A stretch of 36,861 nt of DNA from Amphimedon queenslandica (lineage: Eukaryota; Porifera; Demospongiae; Haplosclerida; Niphatidae), in the NCBI RefSeq assembly GCF_000090795.2, contig NW_003546474.1:2974-39834 (forward strand), in the 5' to 3' direction. Position 1 is the first letter of the stretch; the number at the start of each line of letters is the position of its first letter. Position numbers and translations under genes: made by a program. Under the pieces are notes generated by a model. That model saw only the letters and a program-made list of their open reading frames with translations. It searched no databases and had not been told where the DNA came from. Below are positions 22,741 through 31,742 of this stretch, in pieces.

Positions 22741-23186
22741 TCTCATTCACACTTCAGTAGCTCTCCTTCCTCTAATTCCCAGGCCTCCTAATATGTATGG
22801 TAGCCCCTGATAACTGAAAATATAGTGAAGGTACAATTATAGGTATTTCTGCAAGCTGTGCTATGTCACCACGTGGTTAATAATTAAATAAAATTGTGTA
22901 ATACCTACCACAAATTTTTTAATGCACGAAAATTAATTTTTTTGAAAAAATTTCAAAAAATGCAAAAATTTACAGCATGAGAATTTTTACTTTTATGGCA
23001 GTAGGTTTAGTTATTGAAAGGTGATTTTCATAATAATATTCCTTTCTCTCTCTCCCCCTCCTCTCTGCTGGTCGCTATTGGTTATGATGATGGCAATATT
23101 AAATTATTTGATAAGGATACTCAATGTGATTCATGTAACCTTTAGGTACTGATAATGACGATAATAATAATTACAATTAAGTTAAT

Positions 23187-23402
23187 TACCGTATAGCTGG
23201 AAAAGTTTGCGGTAATTATATTTTGCGATTTTGTACCCATATTGCTAATTTTAATGTTTGTGGAATTTAATTTTGCAGGTGTAGGCATGTACTGTTGATA
23301 CACCTATTACTTATAATGCTTTGCAGAATTAAATTGTGCATTTTTATGATGAACAGCAAACAGCAAAATTAAATTCCAGCAAATATTTCCAGCTATACGG
23401 TA
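23187..23402. mobile_element. 216-bp MITE with TACCGTATAGCTGGAAA ends
   Basis: The two ends are perfect inverted repeats over 17 bases, and the TA at each tip could be the target duplication. The interior has no coding potential. It lies between WDR3 exon-like segments. AAATTTTGC-rich sequences at 23870-23960 and 26050-26210 look like diverged internal parts of the same type of element. Confidence 0.8.
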
Positions 23403-24092
23403 TGTAACAATAGATGACTAAAACTATTAGGGAATGAGCCTAAGTAATTGAATCAATGCACATATACAGTGTCTAGACACAATAGATTTTGATGTACATG
23501 TAGTCATACTAGGCTGATGTACAGTAATTATGATATCAATAGTCGTGCATGATAGTGCAGAGCAGCTCAAAATTTGCATGGAGAAAAATTTCAAGTTTGT
23601 TTCTTTTTTATTTTAAATTGCAAAATTAGTACTATAGACTACTATTATTGAAAAAATTTAATCACTCTAAGGTAATGAACTAATTGTTTTATAACTTTTA
23701 TTGTCCTTTAATGTTAAAATTTGAAAAGATTTCATAAAGTTCTCACTAGTTTTAAAATGTAGTACTCTGTTATACACCATTATACTTTGTGGGAATTAAA
23801 TTTCATGACTTTCATGTTTTGAAAAAAATTGTGAATTTAAAATTTGCGAAATATCATGCTGATTAGTTGTAGGTATGGTAATTACATTAAATTACAAAAT
23901 TTTATTTGTGAATGAAAAAATGCAACCAAATTGCGAAATTTTACACTCACGGAAATACATGTATATGGCATATACAGTATATGCGTAGTATGATGTCATT
24001 GATCACACCCACTTTCTATAGGTTTTTATCCTCAGTAATGATTGTTCATTTCTATGCAGTGGATGAAGACTGAGATGAATCACTAGCTACAG
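23403..24092. other. AT-rich interval, nothing firm
   Basis: Lies between the MITE and a WDR3 exon. It contains AAATTTTGCG/GCAAATTTC-type words related to the neighbouring MITE and three TACATGTA palindromes, but no exon I can support. Confidence 0.5.
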
Positions 24093-24194
24093 TATGTGCA
24101 CACACGCTAACTGACTGTACTTATGTGTACATGCCATGTGCATGTATGTGTGGAATACCTGGAGATAGAAACTTTCTAGCAGGAACAAAGGTAT

Positions 24195-24775
24195 TGCTAT
24201 TATAGTATCAGAATATGTAATAAAATTGGACAATTCTATCTTTTCAATTTTGGTTAAATTTGACCAAAGTCCATCCACATTACATGCATGTACTTTAATA
24301 CTGGATCTTTGGCCCAATTTATAACAGCATTAAAAATTTGTAAAAAATACAATTTTGATTGAAATCAACTCAAACTTTCTACACAACATAAGGGCATGTA
24401 TCAGGAAATGTAATAAAAATAGAGATTTCTCTCTTATTAAATTTTGGTAGATTTTGCCAAAGATCATGTACTATAAATACAGGGACTTTGGCCCCCTTTT
24501 GAGTAACTTTTAAAATTTGTAATAATTAAAAATTTGAACTTTATTAACTCAAACTTTCTAAATACATGTAGTATCAAAACATGTAATAGAAAAATGAAGA
24601 ATTTTTATTCAATTTTGATGACATTTGGCCAAAGATCTTGTACTACATTTATAGTACATGTAAATTGACTTTAGTTTGATTTTTTTAGCTACTTCTGAAA
24701 GTTGTAAAGATTTCAATTTTGATCGGAATCAACTTAAACTTTCTACTCGATTTACATGTATAAGCATCACAAAAT
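24195..24775. repeat. Tandem repeat, about 180-bp unit, three copies
   Basis: The landmark AACTCAAACTTTCTA recurs at about 24367, 24545 and 24731 (periods near 178 and 186). Each unit also has TTTGACCAAAG or TTTGGCCAAAG and a following ACTTTGGCCC or similar. Single diverged copies of the landmark, inverted, occur at about 17430, 19750 and 31240, so the unit is also dispersed. Confidence 0.75.
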
Positions 24776-24998
24776 AATAACAATCCTAGTAAAAGAGTAC
24801 ATAGGCCTGTCATTTGCCAATCTTGAGACCAAATTTTATTCTGTTACTGTAGACTGGTAACATATTCAAAGCTCATACTTGGTCCATACTGTTAATGGGT
24901 ATGTCTCCTGGTAGGCATGGTTTCACCACATGCAGTGCAGATTATGGTGTAAAGTTTTGGGAGTTTGAATTGATTACTGATGAAGAGAGATCAGGGAG

Positions 24999-25397
24999 GT
25001 AAGATTTATTATTAATTTATTAAGAATTATGATAATTGGTGATTTAATTGGCTCAACTTCTAATTGAAAAAAGTTTATATTTAAGAATGTACTGGTAATA
25101 TTGCATTCCTTGCTATGAAGTGAGTGTGGCTCTTAATTTAGATGCACATGTAAATGTACATGTAGGCCTGTCTACTACAAAAATTATTTTTTGCACCATT
25201 TTGCAATGAACAGTTGAACACACTGAGCGTTTACATGTGGTGAAGATAAATTTGAGTGTATGCGCAATGAATCATCTGTCAAAATGATTTAAATACATGT
25301 ACATCAAAGTGTACTTAGGTATTCATTTATAGTACATGTTAATAAGTAATGATATTCACACGATAATTCTTACTGAGTCAATACTGCTTGATTAAAG
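24999..25397. other. Interval after the last WDR3 exon
   Basis: Begins with a GTAAGA splice donor, so it should be intron, but no following exon was recognised before 25398. Two TACATGTA palindromes occur (about 25158 and 25296). Confidence 0.5.
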
Positions 25398-25639
25398 TAC
25401 CTTATTTCCTCAAATAAGGGCCTTACTCAAATAAGCACCTATCACTAATAATATTACCACTATAGATATGCATATTTGAGCCAGTTTTATGTGCCATTGT
25501 GGTTAGGGTGATCCAAATAGCCTAATTGTTCATCTTCAGTTTTTAGAACATAGAGTGGCATGTTCGATCCTGGGTTTTGTAATTTTTTTGCCTCTGTTAA
25601 GCAATAAACGCCTAAGCCCTTATTCGATGAAATACAGTA
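25398..25639. mobile_element. 242-bp MITE with TAC-GTATTTC-TCGAATAAGGGC-type ends
   Basis: The left end (TACCTTATTTCCTCAAATAA) and inverted right end (TACTGTATTTCATCGAATAA) match at about 19 of 24 positions. The outer TA fits a TA target site. The interior contains AATAAGCACC and AATAAACGCC, further copies of the terminal word. Non-coding. Confidence 0.65.
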
Positions 25640-25711
25640 TCTAGTTGTAATATTTCCTCAATACAAACACCAAAGAATGATGTACATGTATCATTACTTG
25701 CTGGAGCAGTT

Positions 25712-25935
25712 ATGAATGGTCAGCTCCAGTTACTTCTATTTAGTAATGTAGTACTGTTCTTTAGATTATTTTTTACCTTCCACTTGAAATTCTGTAGCAC
25801 ATTTAGCAGCAACGTCAATATCAGAAGTAGCGTAATGGTCCCACCTAAATCTAACTTGTCTCCATCAGAGCCTTTCTCTACAATCCTAATTGATGACATC
25901 TTATTATCATAATTCAGAGATGGGCCATTCTCCAA
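25712..25935 (-). pseudogene. Fragment of the ubiquitin-like/ART-like family
   Basis: The minus strand starts with GEWPIS, corresponding to the GEWPVS before the HGT motif of copy A. After a frame change it reads YATSDIDVAAKCATEF and VEGKK before a stop, matching the YSTPDVDVAADFAPRF and HEGKK segment of copy A. The HGT motif and the end are lost. It lies directly downstream of copy A in the same orientation, so it is the remnant of an additional tandem copy. Confidence 0.7.
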
Positions 25936-26049
25936 TAGTGCTTGCTGTATTGTTTTTATGTTTATCCAACCAAACATTTTTCTAATATAAGCGTCAGGCT
26001 TTATTATAGTATACAAATAGGAGTACAGCTGTAGTATAGTATAACGATA

Positions 26050-26210
26050 TTTTTAGGGTTGTAAATTTTGCTGATTTTGTGGATATACCTTCCTAATTTT
26101 CGAAAGTAAATTTAATGCTGTGCCCACATGGCACTAGGTAGAATTTGCAAAATTAAAATCAGCAAATTGGAAAATTAGTAGATTTTGTGAAATATAAATA
26201 CCTTGAAAAA
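26050..26210. repeat. AT-rich inverted-repeat remnant
   Basis: AAATTTTGCTGATTTTGTGG at the left and AAAATTAGTAGATTTTGTGA plus GCAAAATTAAAATCAGCAAA at the right form imperfect inverted pairs. It resembles the interior of the 23187-23402 element. No clear ends remain. Confidence 0.45.
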
Positions 26211-26339
26211 ACCACTTATACTATGGTAATTGTTTGATAACAATTAACAGTTTGTGTGGTACAATTTTTATAATTATTTAATAATATTCTATAATTTTAT
26301 AATAGTTAGTTACAGTATGTCTATTCTCAAACAATAAAG

Positions 26340-27488
26340 TTAGGCATTACTAGATTGAATTTCTCTTATACATATCCCATATGGTCTGAGGTCATACGAA
26401 GAATATGTCAGGTAATACTCTGCTCCATGTCGTGTCTTTTCTTTTGGTATTATTTTAGTGTGTCCAGGTCTGAGATTAACTCTGTTTTGTATCACAGCTT
26501 CATATTTCTTTCCTTCATGAGTAAATCTTGGGGCGAAATCAGCAGCTACGTCAACATCAGGTGTTGAGTAAAGACCCCTTCCAAATTTGTCTCTTATTAT
26601 TCTTTCCTCATCATATCCTTTAGCTGCAATACCTTCTGCACCTTCTTTGTCTGTTCCATGATAAGAGACAGGCCATTCTCCCTTTGAACTTTTAGTTCGC
26701 ACAGAACCAGCTACTGGTATACCCAGCCAGGTATCATCTGGAGGATACTTGCCCTTGACTTTGAGAGCTATTCTTTTCCAACCATAAGGACGTTTGTAGT
26801 GATAATCATGTTTTAGAAAACCCAAGAACCCTTGACTTTGACCTCGTTGATACACCCTGCCTGTGTCACATTCGTTAGTAAAGTCATAATCGTAGTTAGG
26901 GTCCAGTAACTCCTCGTCTAATACTAGGACTATTGGTTTGGCTGCCCCTTTTAGTTTTACTGCAAATTGTACAATGGAACCGTTTCTAATTCTGTAATCT
27001 TTCAAAAGGCGATCATCGTCATTGAGCTCAGTCCCCTCAAAGGTCAGTACAATGTTATTAACGTCATACTGTGTGTACTCATCAAATCCTTTACTCTTAA
27101 AAATGGCCCACTTCAGTGCATAGACTGTAGCTCTTGGATCCACTGAAAACCTGTAGGCTTGACCATTGAGAAATTTAACTGTGATAATGATATTTGAACT
27201 GGTTTGCTCACTGAAGGTTTCCTCATCGCTTGTTTTGTTAGCTGCCAGTGGTTGTAGTTCAATGTTCATTGTCTTTTCTAGTGGTACCACTATTGTTGAA
27301 TCTGGCTCTGGTCTGCTCTCAACGATGACATTCTTACTCATCACCTCATATGTTAGTGGTTTTGGATCCTTGAGTGTCTTGTACAGTGGATCATCTTTAG
27401 TAATGACTTTACTTCCTGGTATTAGACTGGTTAATGCAGCTGCTACTAACTGTAGGTGAGCACTGGAAGAGGAAGAAGCTACTGCCAT
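26340..27488 (-). CDS. Copy A: ubiquitin-like domain fused to an ART/PARP-like domain (intact)
   Basis: A single open frame of 382 residues. Residues 1-97 are a family-specific leader (GSKVITKDDPLYKTLKDPKP). Residues 99-182 form a ubiquitin-like fold by pattern: IITVKFLNGQ, LKWAIFKSKG, FEGTELNDDD and RNGSIVQF line up with ubiquitin's strands, helix and the LxDYxI turn; no terminal Gly-Gly is exposed. Residues 185-260 are a linker with YDYDF and RPYGWKRIALKV. Residues 271-375 resemble an ADP-ribosyltransferase catalytic core: His277 in YHGT, Tyr307 in GRGLYSTP and Glu357 in GAEYYL give the H-Y-E order of PARP enzymes. No signal peptide or membrane segment is seen, so it is probably cytosolic or nuclear. 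A TATA box lies just upstream. Enzyme activity is inference; the C-terminal match is by motif only. Confidence 0.8.
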   Translation of the reverse strand: MAVASSSSSAHLQLVAAALTSLIPGSKVITKDDPLYKTLKDPKPLTYEVMSKNVIVESRPEPDSTIVVPLEKTMNIELQPLAANKTSDEETFSEQTSSNIIITVKFLNGQAYRFSVDPRATVYALKWAIFKSKGFDEYTQYDVNNIVLTFEGTELNDDDRLLKDYRIRNGSIVQFAVKLKGAAKPIVLVLDEELLDPNYDYDFTNECDTGRVYQRGQSQGFLGFLKHDYHYKRPYGWKRIALKVKGKYPPDDTWLGIPVAGSVRTKSSKGEWPVSYHGTDKEGAEGIAAKGYDEERIIRDKFGRGLYSTPDVDVAADFAPRFTHEGKKYEAVIQNRVNLRPGHTKIIPKEKTRHGAEYYLTYSSYDLRPYGICIREIQSSNA

Positions 27489-27530
27489 TTTGAATGGTAC
27501 CTTGGAATGCTAGTAGCCTGTGGTAGGTGG

Positions 27531-27537
27531 ATTTATA
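27531..27537 (-). promoter_or_regulatory. TATA box of copy A
   Basis: TATAAAT on the minus strand begins 49 nt before the ATG at 27488. Copy C has TATAAAA at a similar distance, so a short 5' untranslated region and TATA-driven start are likely for the family. Confidence 0.65.
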
Positions 27538-27699
27538 CAAGGGTTGGACACTATAATGATAATATGGGTGGACCATTTGGATATAAGTTTGCATAGTGAG
27601 ACCGCATCATGTTTTTAGCATGCATCATGCTCTTAGCATGTGATATAAATATTTTTTTGAGTTGATATAGTTGAATTTCACTCTTAGTTTCATTTCTTG

Positions 27700-28200
27700 G
27701 TATTAAGTATACAATCAATGTGTCATAATCAATGTTAGTATCCAGACCAGAATAAAACTTTCAATTTTTCTTTATCATGTCTCTGTCATATAACTACTAG
27801 CATTTTATAAACAAAAGAAATAAGCATCATAAACTACCTAATATTCAGCTATAAATCCTAATTATTTAAAAGCATCGCAATTATTGTGCTTATTAATTAT
27901 TTGAATGCTAGTAACTGCTAACTTGAACTATGTTTCATATACATGCATATACATTGTGCAACTGTGCAAGACTTGGGACTGTCATTTGCATGTAACATTA
28001 ATTTTGTTTTAATGATTAATTAATTTTATTGTGTTGTACTAGTACAGTAAAAGAATAGTAGACATAGACCTTACTAAAACTGATTTGCATGAAGCAAAAA
28101 TAGTTACATCACACACAGTAACAAAAATTAACAGTTACCACATTACAATACAGAATAATTTTATGTTTATATAGTCTCAATCTCTCTCACACAGTAAAAG
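27700..28200. repeat. Duplicated flank of the gene family
   Basis: 27717-27990 (with ATCCAGACCAGAATAAAACT, AAAAGAAATAAGCATCATAA) is homologous to 34320-34570. 28000-28200 (GTCATTTGCATGTAACATTA, AAAAGAATAGTAGACATAGA) is homologous to 35360-35620. The order relative to the genes is kept, so the genes were copied as part of larger segments. Confidence 0.8.
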
Positions 28201-28213
28201 TACATGTACCCCT

Positions 28214-29277
28214 TCAAACTTCTCTTATACATATTTCATATGCTCGTAAGTCATCAGCAGATGGTGGCACATAATACTCTGCCCCAGCATATGTCTTTTC
28301 CTCCGGTATTATTGTTGTGTTTTTAAGGTTAACACTGTTTTGCATGACAGCTTGATATTTTTTGTCTCCAAAAGGAAATGATTTTGCGTACAACTCATGA
28401 GCAGCAATGTTAATGTCTGGAGTAGAGTAATGGCCTTTTCCATGAAGATTCCTAAATAATTTGGTTTATCATATCCTGTTTTTGTGATACCTTCTGCTCC
28501 ACTCTTTGTTGTTCCATGATTAGACACTGGCCATTCACCAGGTAGACCAAAACATCCAAACCAGTCATCAGTATCATACTTTCCTGTTACTCTAAGTGCT
28601 ATTCTATTCCAACCATAAGGTCACTTGTAAATATGACTACCTCATTTGTAGACTCTCCTATTGTCGTTTATGTGTGTGAAATCAAACTCATAAACTGGAT
28701 CCTATAAATTCTCCTCTAAAACTAGCATTGTTGTTTCAGATGCTCCTCTTAGTTTAACAGCAGCTGTTACAGTTGACATGTATTTAATTCTATAGTCTGT
28801 TAGTAGACAATCATCATCATTGAGCTCTGTTCCCTCAAAAGTCAGTACAATGTTATTAACATCATGCTGTGTGTACTCATCAAATCCTTTGCTCTCAAAA
28901 ATGGCCCACTTTAATGCATAGACTGTAGCTCTTGGGTTTACTTGAAACCTGTAGGTTTGGCCATTGAGAAACTTAACTGTCATGATCATATTTTCCGCTG
29001 GAGTTGCGATCAAACGAGAAAGTCTTAAAGTCCTGCCTCTGACTGCTTCTGCATCTAGTTCTGTTTCTTCAAATGGATCAACTAGGCCAACTTTAGGCTC
29101 TGGTCTGCTCTCTACAATCACATTTTAACTCAATAATTTGTATGTTAGTGATTTTGGGTCCCTTAATGTTGCATACAATGGGTCATTTTTGGTGATTACT
29201 TTACTTCCCGGTGTTAGACTTGTTAATGCACCTGCTACTAACTGTAGGTGATCACTGGAAAAAGAAGAAGAAGCCAT
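28214..29277 (-). pseudogene. Copy B: ubiquitin-like/ART-like pseudogene
   Basis: The whole architecture of copy A is present: leader, ubiquitin-like domain (MTVKFLNGQ to TELNDDD, within 28702-29121) and ART-like domain (SNHGT, GHYSTPDIN, GAEYYV). It is most similar to copy C. It is inactivated by TAA at 29125-29127 where copy C has CAA, TAG near 28702, two TGAs near 28630 and 28645 where copies A and C have Arg codons, and a frame change near 28450. No TATA box is evident upstream. The linker copy of the second TGA sits in YK-stop-PYGW. All three triad positions survive by motif, so decay seems recent relative to duplication. Confidence 0.85.
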
Positions 29278-29953
29278 TTTGAGATACTGCAGTAGTTGGA
29301 CTAGGAATAATCCTCAATGATTGCCTGCTACATAGTTGGGTATGCAGAGGAGGAACTTGCTTTTGTAGCTAAGTCAAATAAACGTCATTATAATTGTACT
29401 ATAGTGACAGTAGTAATTAATTCTTTTACAATGTATGACAGACAAAGAAGTTATTGAGTGTGATTTGTTTTAGACTGTCTGCCAGCTTATGTAGCTGTAT
29501 GAATTACCGCATACTTTTGGGCTTTTGACTTTTTTGTTGTCAGTACTTTTATGTTTTGTCAGTCATCACATAACGATTCTTTACTTACAAAAATTATTCT
29601 ATATTTACCTCACTTGCTCCAATAATTACAATAGCTTCTTGACTCTCACCATTGACAGGCATATTTTGCGAGAAATTGAAAGGAGAGAATTCAGAAATAC
29701 TCTCACTGCTTTTTGAACAAGGAGTTGTGTCAAGACTAGCGTATTAAATTATACTGCACTATTATACTCCAGCACAAGAGTAGGTTTTTGTTGGTATAAA
29801 TAAAACCTTTCTCCACTAGCACTTCTAACGTGCATTGAACTGGTTTGAAATTGGTTCCAGTCATTCTACACCTGATGCACATGATGATCAGGATTGGCTT
29901 CAATGCCCATTAAGCCAAACCACCTGCATATGTGGTTTGATTGTGCATTTAAT
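29278..29953. other. Intergenic upstream of copy B
   Basis: 29480-29580 (CTGCCAGCTTATGTAG, ACTTTTGGGCTTTTGAC) is related to 34970-35070, again showing segmental duplication. From 29830 the sequence (GCTTCAATGCCCATTAAGCC) is partly complementary to 31030-31110 on the far side of the next element. Confidence 0.55.
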
Positions 29954-30427
29954 AGACCAGTTAGCGCTAAGTATATTCACAGTATTTTAAGTATATTCAT
30001 CGTGATACCGTGAATAAAGTAAAACTTTTCTACCGCCATTTTGGGGTCATAGTTTACTAATAGTATAATAGGAGAAAGCAATAATGTTTCCTTCTGTAGG
30101 TCCTAGTGGCACTTATTAAAGTCCATAAGCCAACTAGAGACACTCGATGATGGTCAGTAAGTAGTAGCAAGATTGCTGTCATGAATGAATACACCAGTTT
30201 TTGGGGAATAAGCTCTTTTCATGATTGCTCCATAGACAACAATTGGCAGTGACTACAGAACCGTAAACGGTTTCTGTTGCGAAGTGCTTAAAGAGCCGGC
30301 ATCTCGTTTTTCTCCGTAAAATAACCTTGTGCGCATGCGCATTGATGCAAATTGGAACTTAGTTTTTATCATGGATTCCTGAACTAGAGGATGCTCTAAA
30401 ATAAAAAAAGTAAACCATAAACACGAC

Positions 30428-30590
30428 CTTGGGGACTCCTAACATAACTAGGGGACTCCTAAAGTGACTAGGGACACTCTAAAAAAACCCGCCACCCTAA
30501 CCCCTAAATCCTAAAAACAATAGCTAACTAGGGGACTCCTAACATAACTAGGGGACATGCTAACTAGGGGACTCCTAAACTAGTGGAAAA
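30428..30590 (+). repeat. Minisatellite of CTAGGGGACTCCTAA units
   Basis: About six imperfect units of CTAGGGGACTCCTAA with spacers such as CATAA, interrupted by a CCCTAACCCCTAAATCCTAA stretch. It is confined to the centre of the inverted-repeat element. Confidence 0.75.
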
Positions 30591-30640
30591 GGTAAAAATG
30601 AAATTGTATATAAGTAAAATAATTAAAAATGTAGATAAAT

Positions 30641-30720
30641 GAGATTTGAACCAGCACCGCCCCACGTCCAAATGCAGCATTCAACTCCCTGTAGCTTGCC
30701 CGCTGTGCCAGCACAATCTC
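30641..30720 (-). other. tRNA-derived sequence (SINE-like or tRNA relic)
   Basis: On the minus strand there is an A box (TGGCACAGCGGG, fitting TRGCNNAGYNGG) and a B box-like GGTTCAAATCT about 47 nt later. The 5' GAGATT can pair with the 3' AATCTC. The anticodon arm is not clear and no complete cloverleaf can be drawn, so a functional tRNA is unlikely. It may be the head of a SINE or give the element an internal RNA polymerase III promoter. Confidence 0.55.
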
Positions 30721-30770
30721 ACTGCCAAAATCCACCTTGTTGTCATAATTATACTGATTGCTCCTATATA

Positions 30771-30802
30771 GGGGCGAAGCCCCTATAGGGGGCCAGGCCC
30801 CC
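30771..30802. repeat. Twin GC-rich hairpins
   Basis: GGGGCGAAGCCCC (30771-30783) is a perfect 5-bp stem with a GAA triloop, and GGGGGCCAGGCCCCC (30788-30802) is a perfect 7-bp stem with a single-base centre. TATA separates them. They sit near the right arm of the inverted-repeat element. Confidence 0.85.
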
Positions 30803-30971
30803 TACCGGCTCTATAAGCCGTTGTTAAAGGAAACCGTTTACGGCGCAGGAGCCACTGCCACAACGATTGGAAGTGGGACTTCAAAATGGTGGCAGGAAAA
30901 TTTTACTTTATTTACAGTATCCCGATAAATATACTCAAAATTCTATGAATATACTTAGTGCCAACTGGTCT

Positions 30972-31686
30972 TAATCAGAAATGCTATCAATATATACAAG
31001 ATCCTGAAGATAGTGTGGAATCACTTGATGGGCATTGAATGGGCTTCAGTTTAGTTTTACATCAGTTCCAACCGCATTGCAAGTGTAGAAAGCCCATCAG
31101 TCATTCAGTAGCCTATTTGCCCTTGTTTCCATTATAATAGTTCAGGGATTTTGTCCAAAATTTGTCAAGAATGAATGGGAGAGCATTCTCTGTGTTATAA
31201 TTTCTTTCTTATACGTTAGTATGCATGAATTTATATTATACAGAAAGTTTGAGCAAATACTGTTCAAGTTTGGATTTTGTAAGAATTTTCAGGAATATTT
31301 TTACATGTACTAGTGGTTAATTGGAGTATTTGGCAATGCTCATGATTATGGCACTAATATAATAATAATTATTAAAGTCAGTGGTAATCAAACTAATAAA
31401 GTGACTATGCTCTGATGAAAGTACCAATGAAGACAGTCGTGTTAGATTATAGTGTTATGACATTTAAAAATACTATGTAATTTATTATTCATCATTTTGC
31501 TTTGTTGTGGTCTTTCTCATTTTAGTCAACAATTTTGATTACTTTTTTGTTGTAAGTTTATCATGAAAGTTGACCAAGTTATGGTTTTTCCTTCAGAAAT
31601 TTATTCCATATGATAAAGTTAACTATGTACCTTCTATATCATCTTCACATCAGCCAACTAGAACATAATATGTAGTATTCTTTTAT
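30972..31686. other. Intergenic upstream of the membrane-protein gene
   Basis: Contains a diverged, inverted copy of the 24.2-24.8 kb tandem unit landmark (AGAAAGTTTGAGCAAAT near 31240) and sequence partly complementary to 29830-29940. No exon seen. Confidence 0.5.
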
Positions 31687-31694
31687 TATAAAAG
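31687..31694 (+). promoter_or_regulatory. TATA box of the membrane-protein gene
   Basis: TATAAAAG begins 56 nt before the ATG at 31743 and matches the TATA consensus exactly. Confidence 0.65.
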
Positions 31695-31742
31695 GACATT
31701 TATTTAATTGCTACACTATTAAGCACAGTGATTTAGCTCATA

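Larger units (their letters stand above)
23035..24998 (+). pseudogene. WDR3: WDR3 homologue, partial exons
   Basis: WDR3 is a WD40 protein of the small-subunit processome needed for 18S rRNA maturation. Three exon-like segments match it in order. Near 23035-23126: LLVAIGYDDGNIKLFD, a WD repeat strand set. At 24093-24190: MCGIPGDRNFLAGTK, between a CTACAG acceptor and a GTATTG donor. At 24853-24998: TGNIFKAHTWSIL and GVKFWEFELITDEERSG, ending at AG|GTAAGA. The last two splice in phase, but about ten residues of a WD repeat are lost between them. Most of the protein is absent, so this is a gene relic or a few exons of a gene with unseen parts. A small inverted-repeat element and a 180-bp tandem repeat occupy the intervals. 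Confidence 0.65.
29954..30971. mobile_element. 1018-bp element with long terminal inverted repeats
   Basis: Both ends start AGACCAGTT and pair over about 90 bp (left 29954-30050, right inverted 30971-30880), with TAAT flanking each side as a target duplication. A second inverted pair (AACCGTAAACGGTTTC near 30260 and its partner near 30835) lies further in. The left arm has about 170 bp extra that the right arm lacks. Inside are a minisatellite, a tRNA-like sequence and two GC-rich hairpins, and no transposase. Confidence 0.8.

Noticed and set aside
22616..22810. Plus-strand open frame of 64 residues
   Set aside because: It lies opposite the VGHVPK-type fragment, which is the more convincing coding strand.
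24195..24775. CRISPR-like array from regular repeats
   Set aside because: The whole 180-bp unit repeats with divergence; there are no short identical repeats with unique spacers, and the context is animal.
27166..27459. Plus-strand open frame opposite copy A
   Set aside because: It is the shadow of the intact minus-strand gene and has no domain character.
30500..30520. CCCTAACCCCTAAATCCTAA as interstitial telomere repeat
   Set aside because: Only irregular copies occur and they grade into the neighbouring CTAGGGGACTCCTAA minisatellite.
30641..30720. A functional tRNA gene
   Set aside because: A and B boxes are present but no complete cloverleaf or clear anticodon arm can be drawn, and it lies inside a mobile element.
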